Below, in pieces: positions 16,183-27,220 of a DNA stretch of 64,000 nucleotides. The DNA is from Faecalimonas sp. (lineage in GTDB: Bacteria; Bacillota; Clostridia; Lachnospirales; Lachnospiraceae), in assembly GCA_020024645.1 (NCBI GenBank), contig JAHHTN010000001.1:1-64000 (forward strand), written 5' to 3'. The translations under genes and the position numbers were made by a program. A model generated the notes under the pieces. The model was not told the DNA's origin. It searched no databases and saw only the letters and a list, made by a program, of their open reading frames with translations. Numbering within the stretch: position 1 is the stretch's first letter; every line of letters begins with the position of its first letter.

Positions 16183-17454
16183 CTATAATTCTTTTAACTT
16201 CCCCGCCAAATAAAGTGAGCCTAAGCAATACACTTTTCCATCTTTCCCACTCTTTTCCATTGCACACGCTAATGCTTTCGAAAGATCTGGCTCTACGATC
16301 ACTTCTACCTTCGTATACTTCCTAAATACTTCCGCCAGTCGTGCTGGTTTTTCTCCTCGAGCATCCGAAATTTCCGTAATAATATAACTCTCTGCTTTCA
16401 TATGTAAACAGAGATATTGTATCATGTTCTCGTAATCTTTATCCGAAACTGACGAAAAAAGAACAATGTTCCTTGTATTCTTCATCTGTTCTACGCTTTT
16501 TACAAACGCTTCTATTGCACCTATATTATGTGCACCATCTACAATCACATTGGGTTTTATCTCTTCCATTCTTCCTTGCCATATGACACTTTCAATCGCT
16601 TTCTGCCATAAAGACATCTCTTTTCTTTCTGGAAAAAGATACTCCATTGCTTTGATTGCTAACATCGCATTATCTACTTGATAAACTCCGCTATTATGCA
16701 ATTTCCACGTAACATACTTATCATACGCATTCATCGCAGAAAAATCAATATATTTATCCGTACTTTCTATAATTTCGTACGCATTTTTCGAGATTTTTAT
16801 ACATGGTGCATGTAACTTTTTTGCTCTAGCTTCAATAACTTCCGTATATTCTTTGTCATCTAAACATACTACCGGAACATCTTCCTTAATAATCCCAACT
16901 TTTTCTCCTGCAATTTTCTTAATCGTATCTCCTAAAATTTCCATATGATCTAGTGTTATAGACGTAATCACCGTCATCACTTTGTTCTGTATCGCATTCG
17001 TGGCATCCAATCTTCCACCAAGACCAGTTTCTAACACAATATATTCCATATCTGCTTCCATGAATGCATACATACCCATACCAAAAAGAAATTCAAAATA
17101 GGACGGATGTGCAATCCCTTCTTTTTCCATTTCCTTTACGGTGTGTAAAACAAAATGAAACACTTGCAAGAATTTTTCATCAGAAATTTCTTCCCCTTGC
17201 AAAATAATTCTTTCATTAATTCTTTCCAAATGTGGAGAAATAAACATTCCGGTTCGTTTTCCTTCTGCTAACAAAATTGCTTGTAAATAAGCACAAACCG
17301 AACCTTTTCCATTCGTCCCTGCCACATGAAGTATTTTTCTATTTGTCTGTGGATTCCCTAAACGTACAAGAAATTCTCTGGTATGCTCCAGAGAATTTTT
17401 TGTTGTAAATTTAGGAAGATTCGCAATATAAGCCTCTGCCTGTTTCTTATTCAT
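16183..17454 (-). CDS. folC: Bifunctional folylpolyglutamate synthase / dihydrofolate synthase
   Basis: A 423-aa Mur-ligase-family enzyme that adds Glu to dihydropteroate or folates using ATP. The P-loop HVAGTNGKGSVC is at about 43-54, followed by the family's SPHLERINERI region, an ETGLGGRLDATN motif and ITSITLDHMEILG for Mg and nucleotide binding. Length is normal. The start ATG overlaps the 3' end of the LTA-synthase-family gene by 8 nt. Confidence 0.95.
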   Translation of the reverse strand: MNKKQAEAYIANLPKFTTKNSLEHTREFLVRLGNPQTNRKILHVAGTNGKGSVCAYLQAILLAEGKRTGMFISPHLERINERIILQGEEISDEKFLQVFHFVLHTVKEMEKEGIAHPSYFEFLFGMGMYAFMEADMEYIVLETGLGGRLDATNAIQNKVMTVITSITLDHMEILGDTIKKIAGEKVGIIKEDVPVVCLDDKEYTEVIEARAKKLHAPCIKISKNAYEIIESTDKYIDFSAMNAYDKYVTWKLHNSGVYQVDNAMLAIKAMEYLFPERKEMSLWQKAIESVIWQGRMEEIKPNVIVDGAHNIGAIEAFVKSVEQMKNTRNIVLFSSVSDKDYENMIQYLCLHMKAESYIITEISDARGEKPARLAEVFRKYTKVEVIVEPDLSKALACAMEKSGKDGKVYCLGSLYLAGKLKEL

Positions 17455-19600
17455 TTGTATTCGTTCCTATTTCTTTTACTTTTACTTGTTCCGGTGTCAA
17501 TAATTTCCCATCCATGTAAGTATATTCTATAGATTCTCTAAAAATTCTTTCACTTGAACCAACTTGACAAACTTTTATTTTATCGCCATTTTTTAACTTC
17601 GTATCTTTTAAATCAATCCTTGTATTGTTCAAAAACGTAGCATCTTGTTTTTCCTTATTGACATACACTTTACTATTTTTCGTGAAGTTTGTTCCATACA
17701 AACTGTATGTACTCTCCAACTGTAAAACAATATCTGTCAATGTCACATCCAAAACCCCCATCTGCATATATCCAGCTTCCACAGGATTCTTATCTTTACC
17801 ACCATATACGTATTGATCACCATATAGCATATCGTATTGTAATAACTCTAAGTCTGCCAAATAATTTTTTGTCTTTCTTCTCTTCTGATGATAGTTAAAT
17901 ACTGTTCCAGAATGAATGTTTAATCGATCGAACACATCTGCCATAGACTGATATGCCGCTATATTTTCATCTTTTTTCGGAAGACCAATATTATCCCAAA
18001 TCACATAATTTGTATTATATAAATAACGTCCCTTTAAATCTTTCACTTTTAATCCCATTGTAGGTAAATGATCGCCATAAAGCACCAACACAGTTGGCTC
18101 TTTTCTTTCTTTTAACATCTGAATCAAATCACCCACAAACTGATCTGTTTCATATAACTGATTTACATAATACTCCCATGCATTTGTTCTACCTTCATCT
18201 TCAATTCCCGTCACACGAATACGTGGATTTTCAAGTAATTTTTCTTCTGGATAATCTCCATGACCTTGTACAGTAATACCAAAAACAAAATCCTGCTGCT
18301 CTGTAGAATCCATAGCGTTTTTAATATGTTGTGTCAATACACTATCTTTTGCCCAACCATTTTCTGTGTACTGCAAAATATTCATAAATTCTTTACTCGT
18401 ATAGCTGTCAAATCCAATATTATTGAACACATCTGCACGACTATAGAAATTACCACCATTGTTATGTAATGCATGCGTACCATATCCAAACTTTTTCAAT
18501 GCAGTAGCAGCACTTTCCGCTTCTGTTTTCTTTAAAACAGTCTTATATGGATATTCACCAGGTCCAAAATAACGCATACTCATTCCAGTAAGCACTTCAA
18601 ACTCTGTATTAGCTGTTCCTGCTCCAACCGATGGAACTTTAAAATATCCAGATGAATATTCTTCTGATAATTTTCTAAAGTTCGGGATTGGATCAGAAGA
18701 TGTTTTGAAAAACTCTACTTCATATGGATCAAAGAAAGATTCCAACTGGATAAATAAAATATTCGGCATTTCTTTTTTCTCGGTTTTCGCCTGCGTAATT
18801 TGTCCGTTATTTGAAATCTTATCCATTGTTTCTTTGCTATAACTATTCGGCTCTGCAATTCCTGTGTTAAATACACTAGCTGAAAAACAATATGGAAAAC
18901 CGTAGTCTTCATACGCAAAAGCAATATTTCCAAAATAGTTAGAAACAATACGATTATCAATTGCCAAATTTGTTAATAACCCTACTGTCCCAAAACTTAT
19001 GGCTATTACGATTAGGGCTGGTATACGGTGCATTTTCCCCGTATACTGTCCTCCCCTTTTCCACATAGAAATAAGCCATACTACAACTGTGACAATTCCT
19101 ACTGCCAACATTGCTCCTTCAAATCCAGTAAAATATTTATTAAATAGGGTAAGTCCGTCCCCCATTACTTTTAAATCTTGTGCATTAAATGGAGTTACTC
19201 GAATCAACAACATATAGCCATTTGTAATACCAAGCCCTAGCCAAAATACCGATAGCAAGATTCTTGTAAATACACGACGTTTTACAAGATAAACGAGCAA
19301 AAATGTAATGAATATCAAATAACTATTAAATAAAAATGTTCTCGGAGAATTCGTCATATACTCCCATGCCTTAAAAAGCGAGTGTCTTGAAATTGCCTCT
19401 ATTGTAAGGTTTAAAACGCACGCATACAGTACATGAAATACAAGAGAAAACTGATTCATCACCTTGTACACCGGTTTCATTTTCTGTGCGAACGCACTGT
19501 TTCTTCTCTTCTCAAGAATAGCTTGTCGCCGTTCTTTCCGGGCTTTCCAATATGCTTTTATGTCTTCTTTTTTTACTTTTTTAAACTGTATATGCTTCAT
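17447..19600 (-). CDS. LTA synthase family (sulfatase-fold) membrane enzyme
   Basis: A 717-aa protein with an N-terminal block of about five membrane helices (about 45-220) and an extracellular sulfatase-like domain (about 275-560). Metal and catalytic residues are visible in FIQLESFFD (Glu), GAGTANTEFEVLTG (likely nucleophile Thr), TVQGHGDYP and LYGDHLPTMG (Asp-His). The family transfers glycerol phosphate or phosphoethanolamine onto surface lipids or polymers. About 150 residues follow the catalytic domain and look beta-rich. Which polymer is made is not certain. It overlaps folC by 8 nt. Confidence 0.85.
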   Translation of the reverse strand: MKHIQFKKVKKEDIKAYWKARKERRQAILEKRRNSAFAQKMKPVYKVMNQFSLVFHVLYACVLNLTIEAISRHSLFKAWEYMTNSPRTFLFNSYLIFITFLLVYLVKRRVFTRILLSVFWLGLGITNGYMLLIRVTPFNAQDLKVMGDGLTLFNKYFTGFEGAMLAVGIVTVVVWLISMWKRGGQYTGKMHRIPALIVIAISFGTVGLLTNLAIDNRIVSNYFGNIAFAYEDYGFPYCFSASVFNTGIAEPNSYSKETMDKISNNGQITQAKTEKKEMPNILFIQLESFFDPYEVEFFKTSSDPIPNFRKLSEEYSSGYFKVPSVGAGTANTEFEVLTGMSMRYFGPGEYPYKTVLKKTEAESAATALKKFGYGTHALHNNGGNFYSRADVFNNIGFDSYTSKEFMNILQYTENGWAKDSVLTQHIKNAMDSTEQQDFVFGITVQGHGDYPEEKLLENPRIRVTGIEDEGRTNAWEYYVNQLYETDQFVGDLIQMLKERKEPTVLVLYGDHLPTMGLKVKDLKGRYLYNTNYVIWDNIGLPKKDENIAAYQSMADVFDRLNIHSGTVFNYHQKRRKTKNYLADLELLQYDMLYGDQYVYGGKDKNPVEAGYMQMGVLDVTLTDIVLQLESTYSLYGTNFTKNSKVYVNKEKQDATFLNNTRIDLKDTKLKNGDKIKVCQVGSSERIFRESIEYTYMDGKLLTPEQVKVKEIGTNTNE

Positions 19601-19634
19601 TTATAAACCTCTCTTTAAATTTGCACGGACAGTC

Positions 19635-22283
19635 TTATTTCTGAAGTCCTGCCAATCTTTCTTTTACCTGTTCCATCATCTGTGTATATTTCTCTAATTT
19701 TGCTTTTTCTTCATTGATTTTTGCTTCAGGTGCTTTACTGATGAACTTTTCGTTACTTAACATACCATTTACACGAGCAAGTTCTTTCTCTAAACGTTTT
19801 TCTTCTTTTGTCAAACGTTCAATTTCCTGTTCAAAATCTACAAGCTCTGCAAGAGGTAAATATACAACCGCATCTATTACCACTACCGAAACTGCATCTT
19901 CTGCAATACCTTCTTTTGTATTCTGAATAACAATTTCACTTGCATTCATCAATGAAGCACAAGAAACTTTAATTTCTTCAAAACCTTCACATAATTCTTC
20001 GTTGTCACAAACAACAAATGCTTTTGCTTTTCTACTTGGAGCAACATTCATCTCTGCACGTACGTTACGAACACCACGAATAACTTCTTTCATATGTTCC
20101 AAAACGTTTTCTTCTTTTACGTAGTTCCATTCCTCTTTGTATACTGGCCATGAAGACATCATAAGCGATTCTTCCTCAGGTACTAAAGCACTGTAAATTT
20201 CTTCAGAAACAAATGGCATATAAGGGTGTAACATTTTTAAACCGTTTGCCAAAACAGTTTTTAACGTCCATAATGCAGCATTTGCTGAAACCGCATCCTC
20301 ATCAGCATGATAAATACGATATTTTGCCAACTCAATATACCAATCACAGAACTCATCCCAAATGAAATCATATACTTTCTGTAAAGCGATACCAAGTTCA
20401 AATTTATCCATATTTTCTGTTACATCTTTTGCAAGTGTATTTACTTTAGATAAAATCCATTTATCAGTTGCTGTTAAATCATTTTCGGATGGAGTTGTGA
20501 TTTCTTTATCTTCCATATTCATCATGATGAAACGAGAAGCATTCCATACTTTGTTTGCAAAGTTTCTGTTTGCTTCAACCCTTTCATCATAGAAACGCAT
20601 ATCATTTCCAGGAGCATTTCCTGTTACCAATGTCATACGAAGTGCATCGGCTCCATACTGATCAATAATTTCTAACGGATCAATACCATTACCTAATGAT
20701 TTACTCATCTTACGACCTTGTGAATCACGTACAAGTCCATGAATAAATACTGTGTGGAATGGAGATTTTCCTGTATGAGCAAACGCAGAAAATACCATAC
20801 GAATTACCCAGAAGAAGATAATATCATATCCTGTTACAAGAACATCTGTTGGATAGAAATAATCTAACTCTTCTGTGTTTTCTGGCCAACCAAGTGTAGA
20901 GAATGGCCATAATGCAGAGCTAAACCATGTATCTAATGTGTCTTCATCTTGTGTAAAGTGTGTACATCCACAATGCGGGCATTTCTCTGGAACTTCTCTA
21001 GCTACTACAAATTCTCCACATTCATCACAGTAATATGCTGGAATTCTATGCCCCCACCAAATCTGTCTTGAAATACACCAATCACGAATATTCTCTAACC
21101 AGTGTAAATAAATTTTATTAAATCTTTCTGGTACAAATTTTAATTCTCCTGTTTTCAATGCATTGATTGCAGGTTTTGCCAACTCTTCCATCTTTACAAA
21201 CCACTGTTGTTTGATTAGTGGTTCTACTGTTGTGTGACAACGATCATGTGTACCTACATTATGTGTATGATCTTCAATTTTCACAAGATAACCTTCTGAC
21301 TCTAAATCTGCTACAATCGCTTTTCGTGCTTCATAGCGTTCCATACCTGCATATTTCCCACCATTTTCGTTAATTGTAGCATCATCATTCATAATATTGA
21401 TTTCAGGAAGGTTATGGCGTTTTCCTACTTCAAAGTCATTAGGGTCATGTGCTGGTGTGATTTTTACTGCACCTGTTCCAAATTCTTTATCTACATAATA
21501 GTCTGCTACAATCGGAATTTCTTTATTTACCAATGGAAGCATAACTTTCTTCCCTACAATGTCAGTGTATCTCTCATCATCTGGATGTACTGCAATTGCA
21601 GTATCTCCAAGCATTGTCTCTGGACGTGTTGTTGCAATTTCTAGGAAACGGTCTGTTCCTACAATTGGATATTTAATATGCCAGAAATGGCCTCCTTGTT
21701 CTTCGTGTTCTACTTCTGCATCAGAAAGAGAAGTTTTACATACTGGACACCAATTGATAATTCTTGAACCTTTGTAAATATATCCTTCTTCATATAATTT
21801 GATAAATACTTCTTCTACAGCTTTTGAACATCCTTCATCCATTGTGAAACGTTCTCTATCCCAATCACAAGATGTTCCTAATTTCTTCAACTGAGAAGTG
21901 ATTGTTCCACCATATTCTTCTTTCCATTCCCAAGTTCTTTTTAAAAATCCTTCTCGACCAAGTTCTTTTTTATCAATGCCTTCTTCTTTCAATTGGTTTG
22001 TTACTTTCACTTCAGTAGAAATTGCCGCATGGTCTGTTCCTGGAATCCAAAGGGCATTATATCCTTGCATTCTTTTATAACGAATAAGGATATCTTGTAA
22101 TGTATTATCCAATGCATGCCCCATATGTAATTTTCCTGTAATATTTGGTGGTGGCATAACAATTGTAAATGGCTTTTTACTTCTGTCTACCTCTGCATGA
22201 AAATACTTATTCTCACACCATTTTTCGTATAATTTTGCTTCAATCTCTTTTGGATTGTATGTTTTTTCTAATTTTTTGCTCAT
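19635..22283 (-). CDS. valS: Valine--tRNA ligase
   Basis: An 882-aa class I aminoacyl-tRNA synthetase. The HIGH motif appears as HMGH (53-56) within [13 protein letters not shown], and KMSKS is at 525-529. The editing domain contains [12 protein letters not shown] (about 218-229), and a Zn knuckle CDEC plus CPHC lies at about 419-438. The C-terminal coiled-coil arm typical of ValS is present (about 815-882). It is controlled by a T-box leader. Confidence 0.98.
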   Translation of the reverse strand: MSKKLEKTYNPKEIEAKLYEKWCENKYFHAEVDRSKKPFTIVMPPPNITGKLHMGHALDNTLQDILIRYKRMQGYNALWIPGTDHAAISTEVKVTNQLKEEGIDKKELGREGFLKRTWEWKEEYGGTITSQLKKLGTSCDWDRERFTMDEGCSKAVEEVFIKLYEEGYIYKGSRIINWCPVCKTSLSDAEVEHEEQGGHFWHIKYPIVGTDRFLEIATTRPETMLGDTAIAVHPDDERYTDIVGKKVMLPLVNKEIPIVADYYVDKEFGTGAVKITPAHDPNDFEVGKRHNLPEINIMNDDATINENGGKYAGMERYEARKAIVADLESEGYLVKIEDHTHNVGTHDRCHTTVEPLIKQQWFVKMEELAKPAINALKTGELKFVPERFNKIYLHWLENIRDWCISRQIWWGHRIPAYYCDECGEFVVAREVPEKCPHCGCTHFTQDEDTLDTWFSSALWPFSTLGWPENTEELDYFYPTDVLVTGYDIIFFWVIRMVFSAFAHTGKSPFHTVFIHGLVRDSQGRKMSKSLGNGIDPLEIIDQYGADALRMTLVTGNAPGNDMRFYDERVEANRNFANKVWNASRFIMMNMEDKEITTPSENDLTATDKWILSKVNTLAKDVTENMDKFELGIALQKVYDFIWDEFCDWYIELAKYRIYHADEDAVSANAALWTLKTVLANGLKMLHPYMPFVSEEIYSALVPEEESLMMSSWPVYKEEWNYVKEENVLEHMKEVIRGVRNVRAEMNVAPSRKAKAFVVCDNEELCEGFEEIKVSCASLMNASEIVIQNTKEGIAEDAVSVVVIDAVVYLPLAELVDFEQEIERLTKEEKRLEKELARVNGMLSNEKFISKAPEAKINEEKAKLEKYTQMMEQVKERLAGLQK

Positions 22284-22620
22284 TTTTTCCTCCTATTTTC
22301 CCTCATTTATATATTTCTTTGTTCTTTTTAATACCTTTTCATTTGAATACTTCGGATTTTCCCAGTATTAAAAAAGCCCTTTACATAAAATGTAAAGGGC
22401 GAATGTTCGCGGTACCACCTTTGTTATATGTTCAATACATATATCTCTAGAGTTCTTAACGGGAACTACTCGTGATACCCTACTGCCCTGTTCAGATACC
22501 CAGCTCCAAAGCTACCTTCTATACCTTCTTCTTGCAACTGCCTCTCAGCCTATGAGCAGTTTTCTCTTTCAAGGAACAATATATACTCTTCTTTCTCATC
22601 GCCTTTAAATCCTATTACTG
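22284..22620 (-). promoter_or_regulatory. T-box riboswitch leader of valS
   Basis: The untranslated leader between the promoter and valS holds the T-box itself (AAGGTGGTACCGCG, minus strand about 22421-22408) in the antiterminator region, then a terminator hairpin with a T run. Upstream are a Stem I-like region with a distal hairpin (AACTGC with GCAGTT) and a stem III (AGTTC with GAACT). Uncharged tRNA-Val should bind and stabilise the antiterminator. A GTA triplet at 22483-22481 lies where the valine specifier is expected, but I could not confirm it by folding. This explains the whole gap between valS and the exporter genes. Confidence 0.93.
22370..22401 (-). terminator. T-box-controlled terminator before valS
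   Basis: The minus strand reads GCCCTTTACA, a short AT loop, then TGTAAAGGGC and TTTTTT. It lies directly after the T-box sequence, so it is the regulated terminator that competes with the antiterminator. Confidence 0.92.
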
Positions 22621-22626
22621 TTGTTT

Positions 22627-22656
22627 ATCATATCTCCCAAAACCCCTATTTGTCAA
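22627..22656 (-). promoter_or_regulatory. Promoter of the T-box/valS transcript
   Basis: TTGACA (22656-22651) and TATGAT (22632-22627) on the minus strand with an 18-nt spacer. It lies just upstream of the T-box leader and 35 nt after the exporter operon. Confidence 0.7.
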
Positions 22657-22689
22657 GAACTTCATAAATTCTTTAGAAACTTCTCTTTT

Positions 22690-24534
22690 CTATGCACTTG
22701 TTTGTTCAAATTGTGAATTATACAATTCTGCATAGAAACCGTTTTTTGCTAATAATTCCTCATGATTTCCCTGTTCGATAATATCTCCGTCCTTCATCAC
22801 TAAAATCAAATCGGCATCACGTATTGTGGACAGACGATGGGCAATAATAAAACTTGTACGTCCTTTCATCAAGTTGTCCATCGCTTTTTGAATACGAATT
22901 TCTGTTCTTGTATCTACAGAACTTGTGGCTTCATCTAAAATAAGAATTTTAGGATCGGCTAATATCGCTCTTGCAATTGTAAGTAACTGTTTCTGTCCTT
23001 GCGAAACATTACTTGCCTCCTCATTTAATTCCATCTCATATCCATTTGGAAGTGTTTGTATAAATCGATGTGCATGCGCTGCTTTTGCCGCTTCAATAAC
23101 TTCTTCGTCTGATGCATCCAATTTTCCATATCGAATATTTTCTTTTATACTTCCATGGAACAGCCATGTATCTTGCAGTACCATGCCAAACACCTGGCGT
23201 AACTCACTTCTGTTAAAATCTTTTAAATTGTGCCCGTCAATTAAAATTTCACCTGCATTAACATCATAAAACCTCATTAACAATTTAATCATTGTTGTTT
23301 TCCCTGCTCCAGTTGGCCCTACAATAGCAATTTTCTGTCCTTGTTTTACTTTTGCAGAAAAGTCATTAATAATAATTTTCTCTTTATTATATCCAAAATG
23401 AACATTTTTAAATTCCACATTTCCTTCCAACCCCTCCACAGAAACTGGGTTTTCAACAAACTGATCCTCTTCCTCTTCTTCTAAAAATTCAAATACTCTT
23501 TCGGAAGCCGCTGCCGTAGACTGAAGCAAATTTGCTACCTGAGCTACTTGTGTAATCGGCTGCGTAAAGTTTCTTACATATTGAATAAATGACTGAATAT
23601 CACCAACTGCAATTTTATTCTTAATCGTAAGATAGCCTCCTAAAATAGCCACTGCCACATATCCTAAGTTTCCTACAAACTGCATAATCGGCATCATAAT
23701 TCCCGAGAAAAATTGAGATTTCCATGCAGACTGATACAAAATTTGATTTGTTGTGTCAAACTCACGGATAACTTCTTCTTCCTTATTAAATGCTTTCACA
23801 ATATTTTGTCCACTATATACCTCTTCTACCTGTCCATTTACATGCCCTAAATATTCCTGTTGTTTTCTAAAGTGTTTCTGTGAACGCTTTACAATAAAGG
23901 AAATCAACATCATAGATACAGGCAAAATCAAAAGTGCTACCAACGTCATAATCGGACTAATGCGAAGCATCATAATCAAAACACCGACAATTGTTGTAAA
24001 CGAAGTAATCACTTGTGTTGCACTTTGATTCAAACTTTGACTTAATGTATCCACATCATTCGTTACTCTTGATAAAACCTCGCCGTGTGTCTTTGTATCA
24101 AAATAGTTCATTGGCATACGATTTATTTTTTCTGATATTTCTTTTCTCAATCGATAAGTCAATTTTTGGGAAACACCTGTCATAATAAAACCTTGTATAT
24201 ATGCAAACAATGCACTAACCATATATAAAGTAAGTACTGTAAAGAGAATATGAGAAATCTTTTCAAAATTAATTCCTTTCCCTCCGGATACTTTTCCAAC
24301 AAGCCCTTTGAAAATCTCTGTTGTTGCATCGCCTAAAATTTTAGGTCCTACAATAGTAAATACTGTACTTCCAACAGCAAAAAGAATAACAAATAAAATA
24401 GCAAATTTATAGTTTCCAAGATATATCATTAATTTTTTAATTGTTCCTCTGAAATCTTTTGCTTTTTCTCCAGCTCTCATTCCACCGTGTCCATGTCTCA
24501 TAGGATCTCTGTGTTTTGACTGATGATTACTCAT
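22690..24534 (-). CDS. ABC exporter subunit (transmembrane plus ATPase), second half of a heterodimer
   Basis: A 614-aa ABC half-transporter: six membrane helices (about 35-330), then the nucleotide-binding domain with Walker A GPTGAGKTT (about 408), signature NVSQGQKQ, and Walker B LILDEATSSVD. The signature reads VSQGQ instead of LSGGQ, so this is likely the partner whose signature belongs to the degenerate site, as in BmrC/BmrD-type heterodimers. The start overlaps the companion gene by 8 nt. A drug or peptide export role is typical of the family; the substrate is unknown. Confidence 0.9.
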   Translation of the reverse strand: MSNHQSKHRDPMRHGHGGMRAGEKAKDFRGTIKKLMIYLGNYKFAILFVILFAVGSTVFTIVGPKILGDATTEIFKGLVGKVSGGKGINFEKISHILFTVLTLYMVSALFAYIQGFIMTGVSQKLTYRLRKEISEKINRMPMNYFDTKTHGEVLSRVTNDVDTLSQSLNQSATQVITSFTTIVGVLIMMLRISPIMTLVALLILPVSMMLISFIVKRSQKHFRKQQEYLGHVNGQVEEVYSGQNIVKAFNKEEEVIREFDTTNQILYQSAWKSQFFSGIMMPIMQFVGNLGYVAVAILGGYLTIKNKIAVGDIQSFIQYVRNFTQPITQVAQVANLLQSTAAASERVFEFLEEEEEDQFVENPVSVEGLEGNVEFKNVHFGYNKEKIIINDFSAKVKQGQKIAIVGPTGAGKTTMIKLLMRFYDVNAGEILIDGHNLKDFNRSELRQVFGMVLQDTWLFHGSIKENIRYGKLDASDEEVIEAAKAAHAHRFIQTLPNGYEMELNEEASNVSQGQKQLLTIARAILADPKILILDEATSSVDTRTEIRIQKAMDNLMKGRTSFIIAHRLSTIRDADLILVMKDGDIIEQGNHEELLAKNGFYAELYNSQFEQTSA

Positions 24535-26668
24535 GTATACTTTCCTCCTTTCCTTCTATATCTTTTTTCAACTCTTTTTCTGACAATTGTGACATTGCAA
24601 TTTGTTTATAAACTTCACAATTTTTCAACAACTCTTTATGTGTTCCTTTTCCAACAATTCTGCCTTCATCTAAAACAATAATCTGTTCTGCGTGCAAAAT
24701 AGTACTAATACGTTGTGCCACAATAAGAACAACACTATCTGCAGTATGCTCTTGAAGCGCTTTACGAAGCGTTACATCTGTCTTGTAGTCTAAAGCCGAA
24801 AAACTATCATCAAAAATATAAATATCCGGATTCTTCGCAACTGCTCTTGCAATAGCTAAACGTTGTTTCTGTCCTCCTGAAACGTTTGCTCCACCTTGTG
24901 AAATAATACTGTCAAACTGTCTCGGTTTTTCTTCAATAAATTCTTCTGCTTGGGCAATTTTTGCCGCCTCTTCCATCTCTTCTTTTGTTCCATTTGCATT
25001 TCCGTACATAATATTTGAAGCAATTGTTCCTGAAAAAAGTATTCCCTTCTGTGAAACATATCCAAGTTTTTCTCTCAAATCATGTTGTGATACTTCTTTA
25101 ATATCTACTCCATTTATGCAAATCGAACCATCTGTCACATCATAAAATCTCGGAATCAAATTTACCAATGTAGATTTTCCACTTCCTGTACTTCCGATAA
25201 ATGCTGTTGTCTTTCCCGCTTCTGCAACAAAGGAAATATCATGTAGCACGTCTTCTTCTGCATTTGGATAATGGAAAGAAACATGATCAAATACAACGCT
25301 ACCTTCTTTTTTCTCTTCTATCTGTTTTGGTTGTTTTGCATCTTGAATCATTGTTTCACTTGTCAAAATTTCATTTACACGAGTTGCTGATACAGATGCT
25401 CTAGGTAACATAATAGAAATCATACAAATCATTAAGAATGCCATAATAATTTGCATTGTATATTGGATAAATGCCATCATATCTCCAACTTGCATCTGTC
25501 CATCGTTGATTCCATTTGCTCCTACCCAAACGATAAGAACTGAAACCCCATTCATAATAAGCATCATTGTAGGCATCATAAATGTCATTGCCCTATTAAC
25601 AAAAAGATTAGTTCGCGTCAATTCTCTGTTCGCCTTGTCAAAACGCTTTTCTTCATGTCTTTCTGTACTGAACGCACGAATAACAGGAAGCCCTGTAAGA
25701 ATTTCTCTGGTAACTAAGTTTAATTTATCCACTAAATTCTGAAGCATCGTAAATTTAGGCATTGCAATAATAAAAAGTGTAAACACTAATATGGAAATCA
25801 TTATAACTGCCAAAGCGATAATCCAAGACATTGATACATTTGTACGCAATACTTTTACAACTCCACCTATACCAATAATTGGCGCATATAAAACCATTCG
25901 TAAAAGCATTACAATCACCATTTGAATCTGCTGAATATCATTTGTACTTCTTGTAATAAGTGAAGCTGTTGAAAACTTATCAAATTCTGCACTAGAAAAT
26001 CCAACAACTTTTTTGAAAATTCCACTTCTCAAATCTCTACCTGTTGTCGCCGCCACTCTGGATGCCAAAAGTCCGACCATCACACTGACAAGCATTCCTA
26101 AAAATGCAAGTGCAAGCATTTTTCCTCCTGTTGTTAGAATATAAGTAGATTGAATTTTATCGGTATCCATTCCTACTTTTTCATAAGCATTTTTGATATA
26201 AATTGTAGACGCTTGTTCAAGCATAGCCTCTGGCATTTCTTTCATTTTGTCAAGCATCTTTATACGCTGTTCCTCAGGAAGCATTTTCACTTCTTTGAGT
26301 CCCATGCTTTTCCCTTTCACATTTGCTTCTAATTCGCTAACCATTAGCATTGGCCTATTTAATATTTTTTCCAATTTTTCCGTATGCTCTATATCTTTTA
26401 GAACATAATTTTCTTTCTCTGCCTTATATGCTTTCTGAACTGTTTCTATATCTTCCTTTTTCATAAAAAGAAATAAATTGTTCAAATCTGTTTTTGTAAT
26501 TTTTTCCGGAATGTGCTCATCAATTCCGCCTTGTTGAATTCCCACATTAACAATGTCTGAAGTATATCCCGGCAAAGATAAGTCACAGTATGCTTGCAAT
26601 ACAAGCACAGCGATAATCACCATCACAGACACTATATGTGGTTTTAAAAATTTCAATATATTTTTCAT
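24527..26668 (-). CDS. ABC exporter subunit (transmembrane plus ATPase), first half of a heterodimer
   Basis: A 713-aa ABC half-transporter, longer than its partner because of an insert of about 100 mostly charged residues (about 50-160) between the first two membrane helices, expected outside the cell. The ATPase domain has Walker A GSTGSGKST, the signature VSGGQKQR and Walker B YIFDDSFSALD. The residue after the Walker B Asp is Asp, not the catalytic Glu, so this half likely lacks the normal catalytic base, as expected in an asymmetric heterodimer. It follows a MarR regulator gene by 13 nt. Confidence 0.9.
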   Translation of the reverse strand: MKNILKFLKPHIVSVMVIIAVLVLQAYCDLSLPGYTSDIVNVGIQQGGIDEHIPEKITKTDLNNLFLFMKKEDIETVQKAYKAEKENYVLKDIEHTEKLEKILNRPMLMVSELEANVKGKSMGLKEVKMLPEEQRIKMLDKMKEMPEAMLEQASTIYIKNAYEKVGMDTDKIQSTYILTTGGKMLALAFLGMLVSVMVGLLASRVAATTGRDLRSGIFKKVVGFSSAEFDKFSTASLITRSTNDIQQIQMVIVMLLRMVLYAPIIGIGGVVKVLRTNVSMSWIIALAVIMISILVFTLFIIAMPKFTMLQNLVDKLNLVTREILTGLPVIRAFSTERHEEKRFDKANRELTRTNLFVNRAMTFMMPTMMLIMNGVSVLIVWVGANGINDGQMQVGDMMAFIQYTMQIIMAFLMICMISIMLPRASVSATRVNEILTSETMIQDAKQPKQIEEKKEGSVVFDHVSFHYPNAEEDVLHDISFVAEAGKTTAFIGSTGSGKSTLVNLIPRFYDVTDGSICINGVDIKEVSQHDLREKLGYVSQKGILFSGTIASNIMYGNANGTKEEMEEAAKIAQAEEFIEEKPRQFDSIISQGGANVSGGQKQRLAIARAVAKNPDIYIFDDSFSALDYKTDVTLRKALQEHTADSVVLIVAQRISTILHAEQIIVLDEGRIVGKGTHKELLKNCEVYKQIAMSQLSEKELKKDIEGKEESIHE

Positions 26669-26681
26669 GCTAATCTCCCAT

Positions 26682-27104
26682 CTATTTTTTGTCGGATAAA
26701 TTATCTCTCATCTGAAGTAAAAGTCTACGAAGAAGCATAATCTCTTCTTCACTCATATTCGCAAAAGCCTCTTTTTCAAGCATTTTTAAAACTGACTCCA
26801 TATGATGCGCTATTTCTTCTCCTTTTTCTGTAATAAAAATATGAGTAATTCTTTGATCTTTTTCATCTTGTTTCTTGATAATATAACTTTCTCCTTCTAA
26901 TTTCTTTATCATTACAGTCATGGACGGAGGTGTAATTCCAAGTTTCTTTGCAATTTCTTTCTGAGACATTCCATTATTTTTTCGCAAAGCCCATAACATT
27001 CCTCCCGCTCCAGGATGCACTTTTAAATCACGAAATAATTTCACACTTCTCTGAATATACAGATGCATCACTTGATTCATTAATAACTGTGTACACTGTT
27101 CCAT
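26682..27104 (-). CDS. MarR-family transcriptional regulator
   Basis: A 140-aa winged-helix regulator: recognition region QKEIAKKLGITPPSMTVMIKKLE (about 49-71) and wing DEKDQRITHIFIT. ATG 27104 is used because GGAGGAG precedes it; a longer frame would run into the operator. It is first in an operon with the two ABC exporter genes, and two operator-like palindromes lie upstream, so it probably represses itself and the exporter until an inducing compound binds. Confidence 0.9.
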   Translation of the reverse strand: MEQCTQLLMNQVMHLYIQRSVKLFRDLKVHPGAGGMLWALRKNNGMSQKEIAKKLGITPPSMTVMIKKLEGESYIIKKQDEKDQRITHIFITEKGEEIAHHMESVLKMLEKEAFANMSEEEIMLLRRLLLQMRDNLSDKK

Positions 27105-27121
27105 ATTTCTCCTCCTTTTTA

Positions 27122-27141
27122 AATTAGTTAGATAACTAATT
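27122..27141. promoter_or_regulatory. Operator palindrome for the MarR regulator (site 1)
   Basis: A perfect inverted repeat, AATTAGTTA-GA-TAACTAATT, lies between the promoter -10 and the MarR ribosome binding site, where a bound repressor would block initiation. The TTAGTTA half-site is typical of MarR operators. Confidence 0.7.
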
Positions 27142-27144
27142 ATT

Positions 27145-27173
27145 ATATTAGTAGTATTTCCTAATATAGTCAA
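27145..27173 (-). promoter_or_regulatory. Promoter of the MarR-exporter operon
   Basis: TTGACT (27173-27168) and TAATAT (27150-27145) on the minus strand with a 17-nt spacer. Operator site 1 follows immediately downstream. Confidence 0.65.
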
Positions 27174-27220
27174 TCATTTTATTTTTTCTTTATATTTTTT
27201 TATAAATTTTCACAAATATT

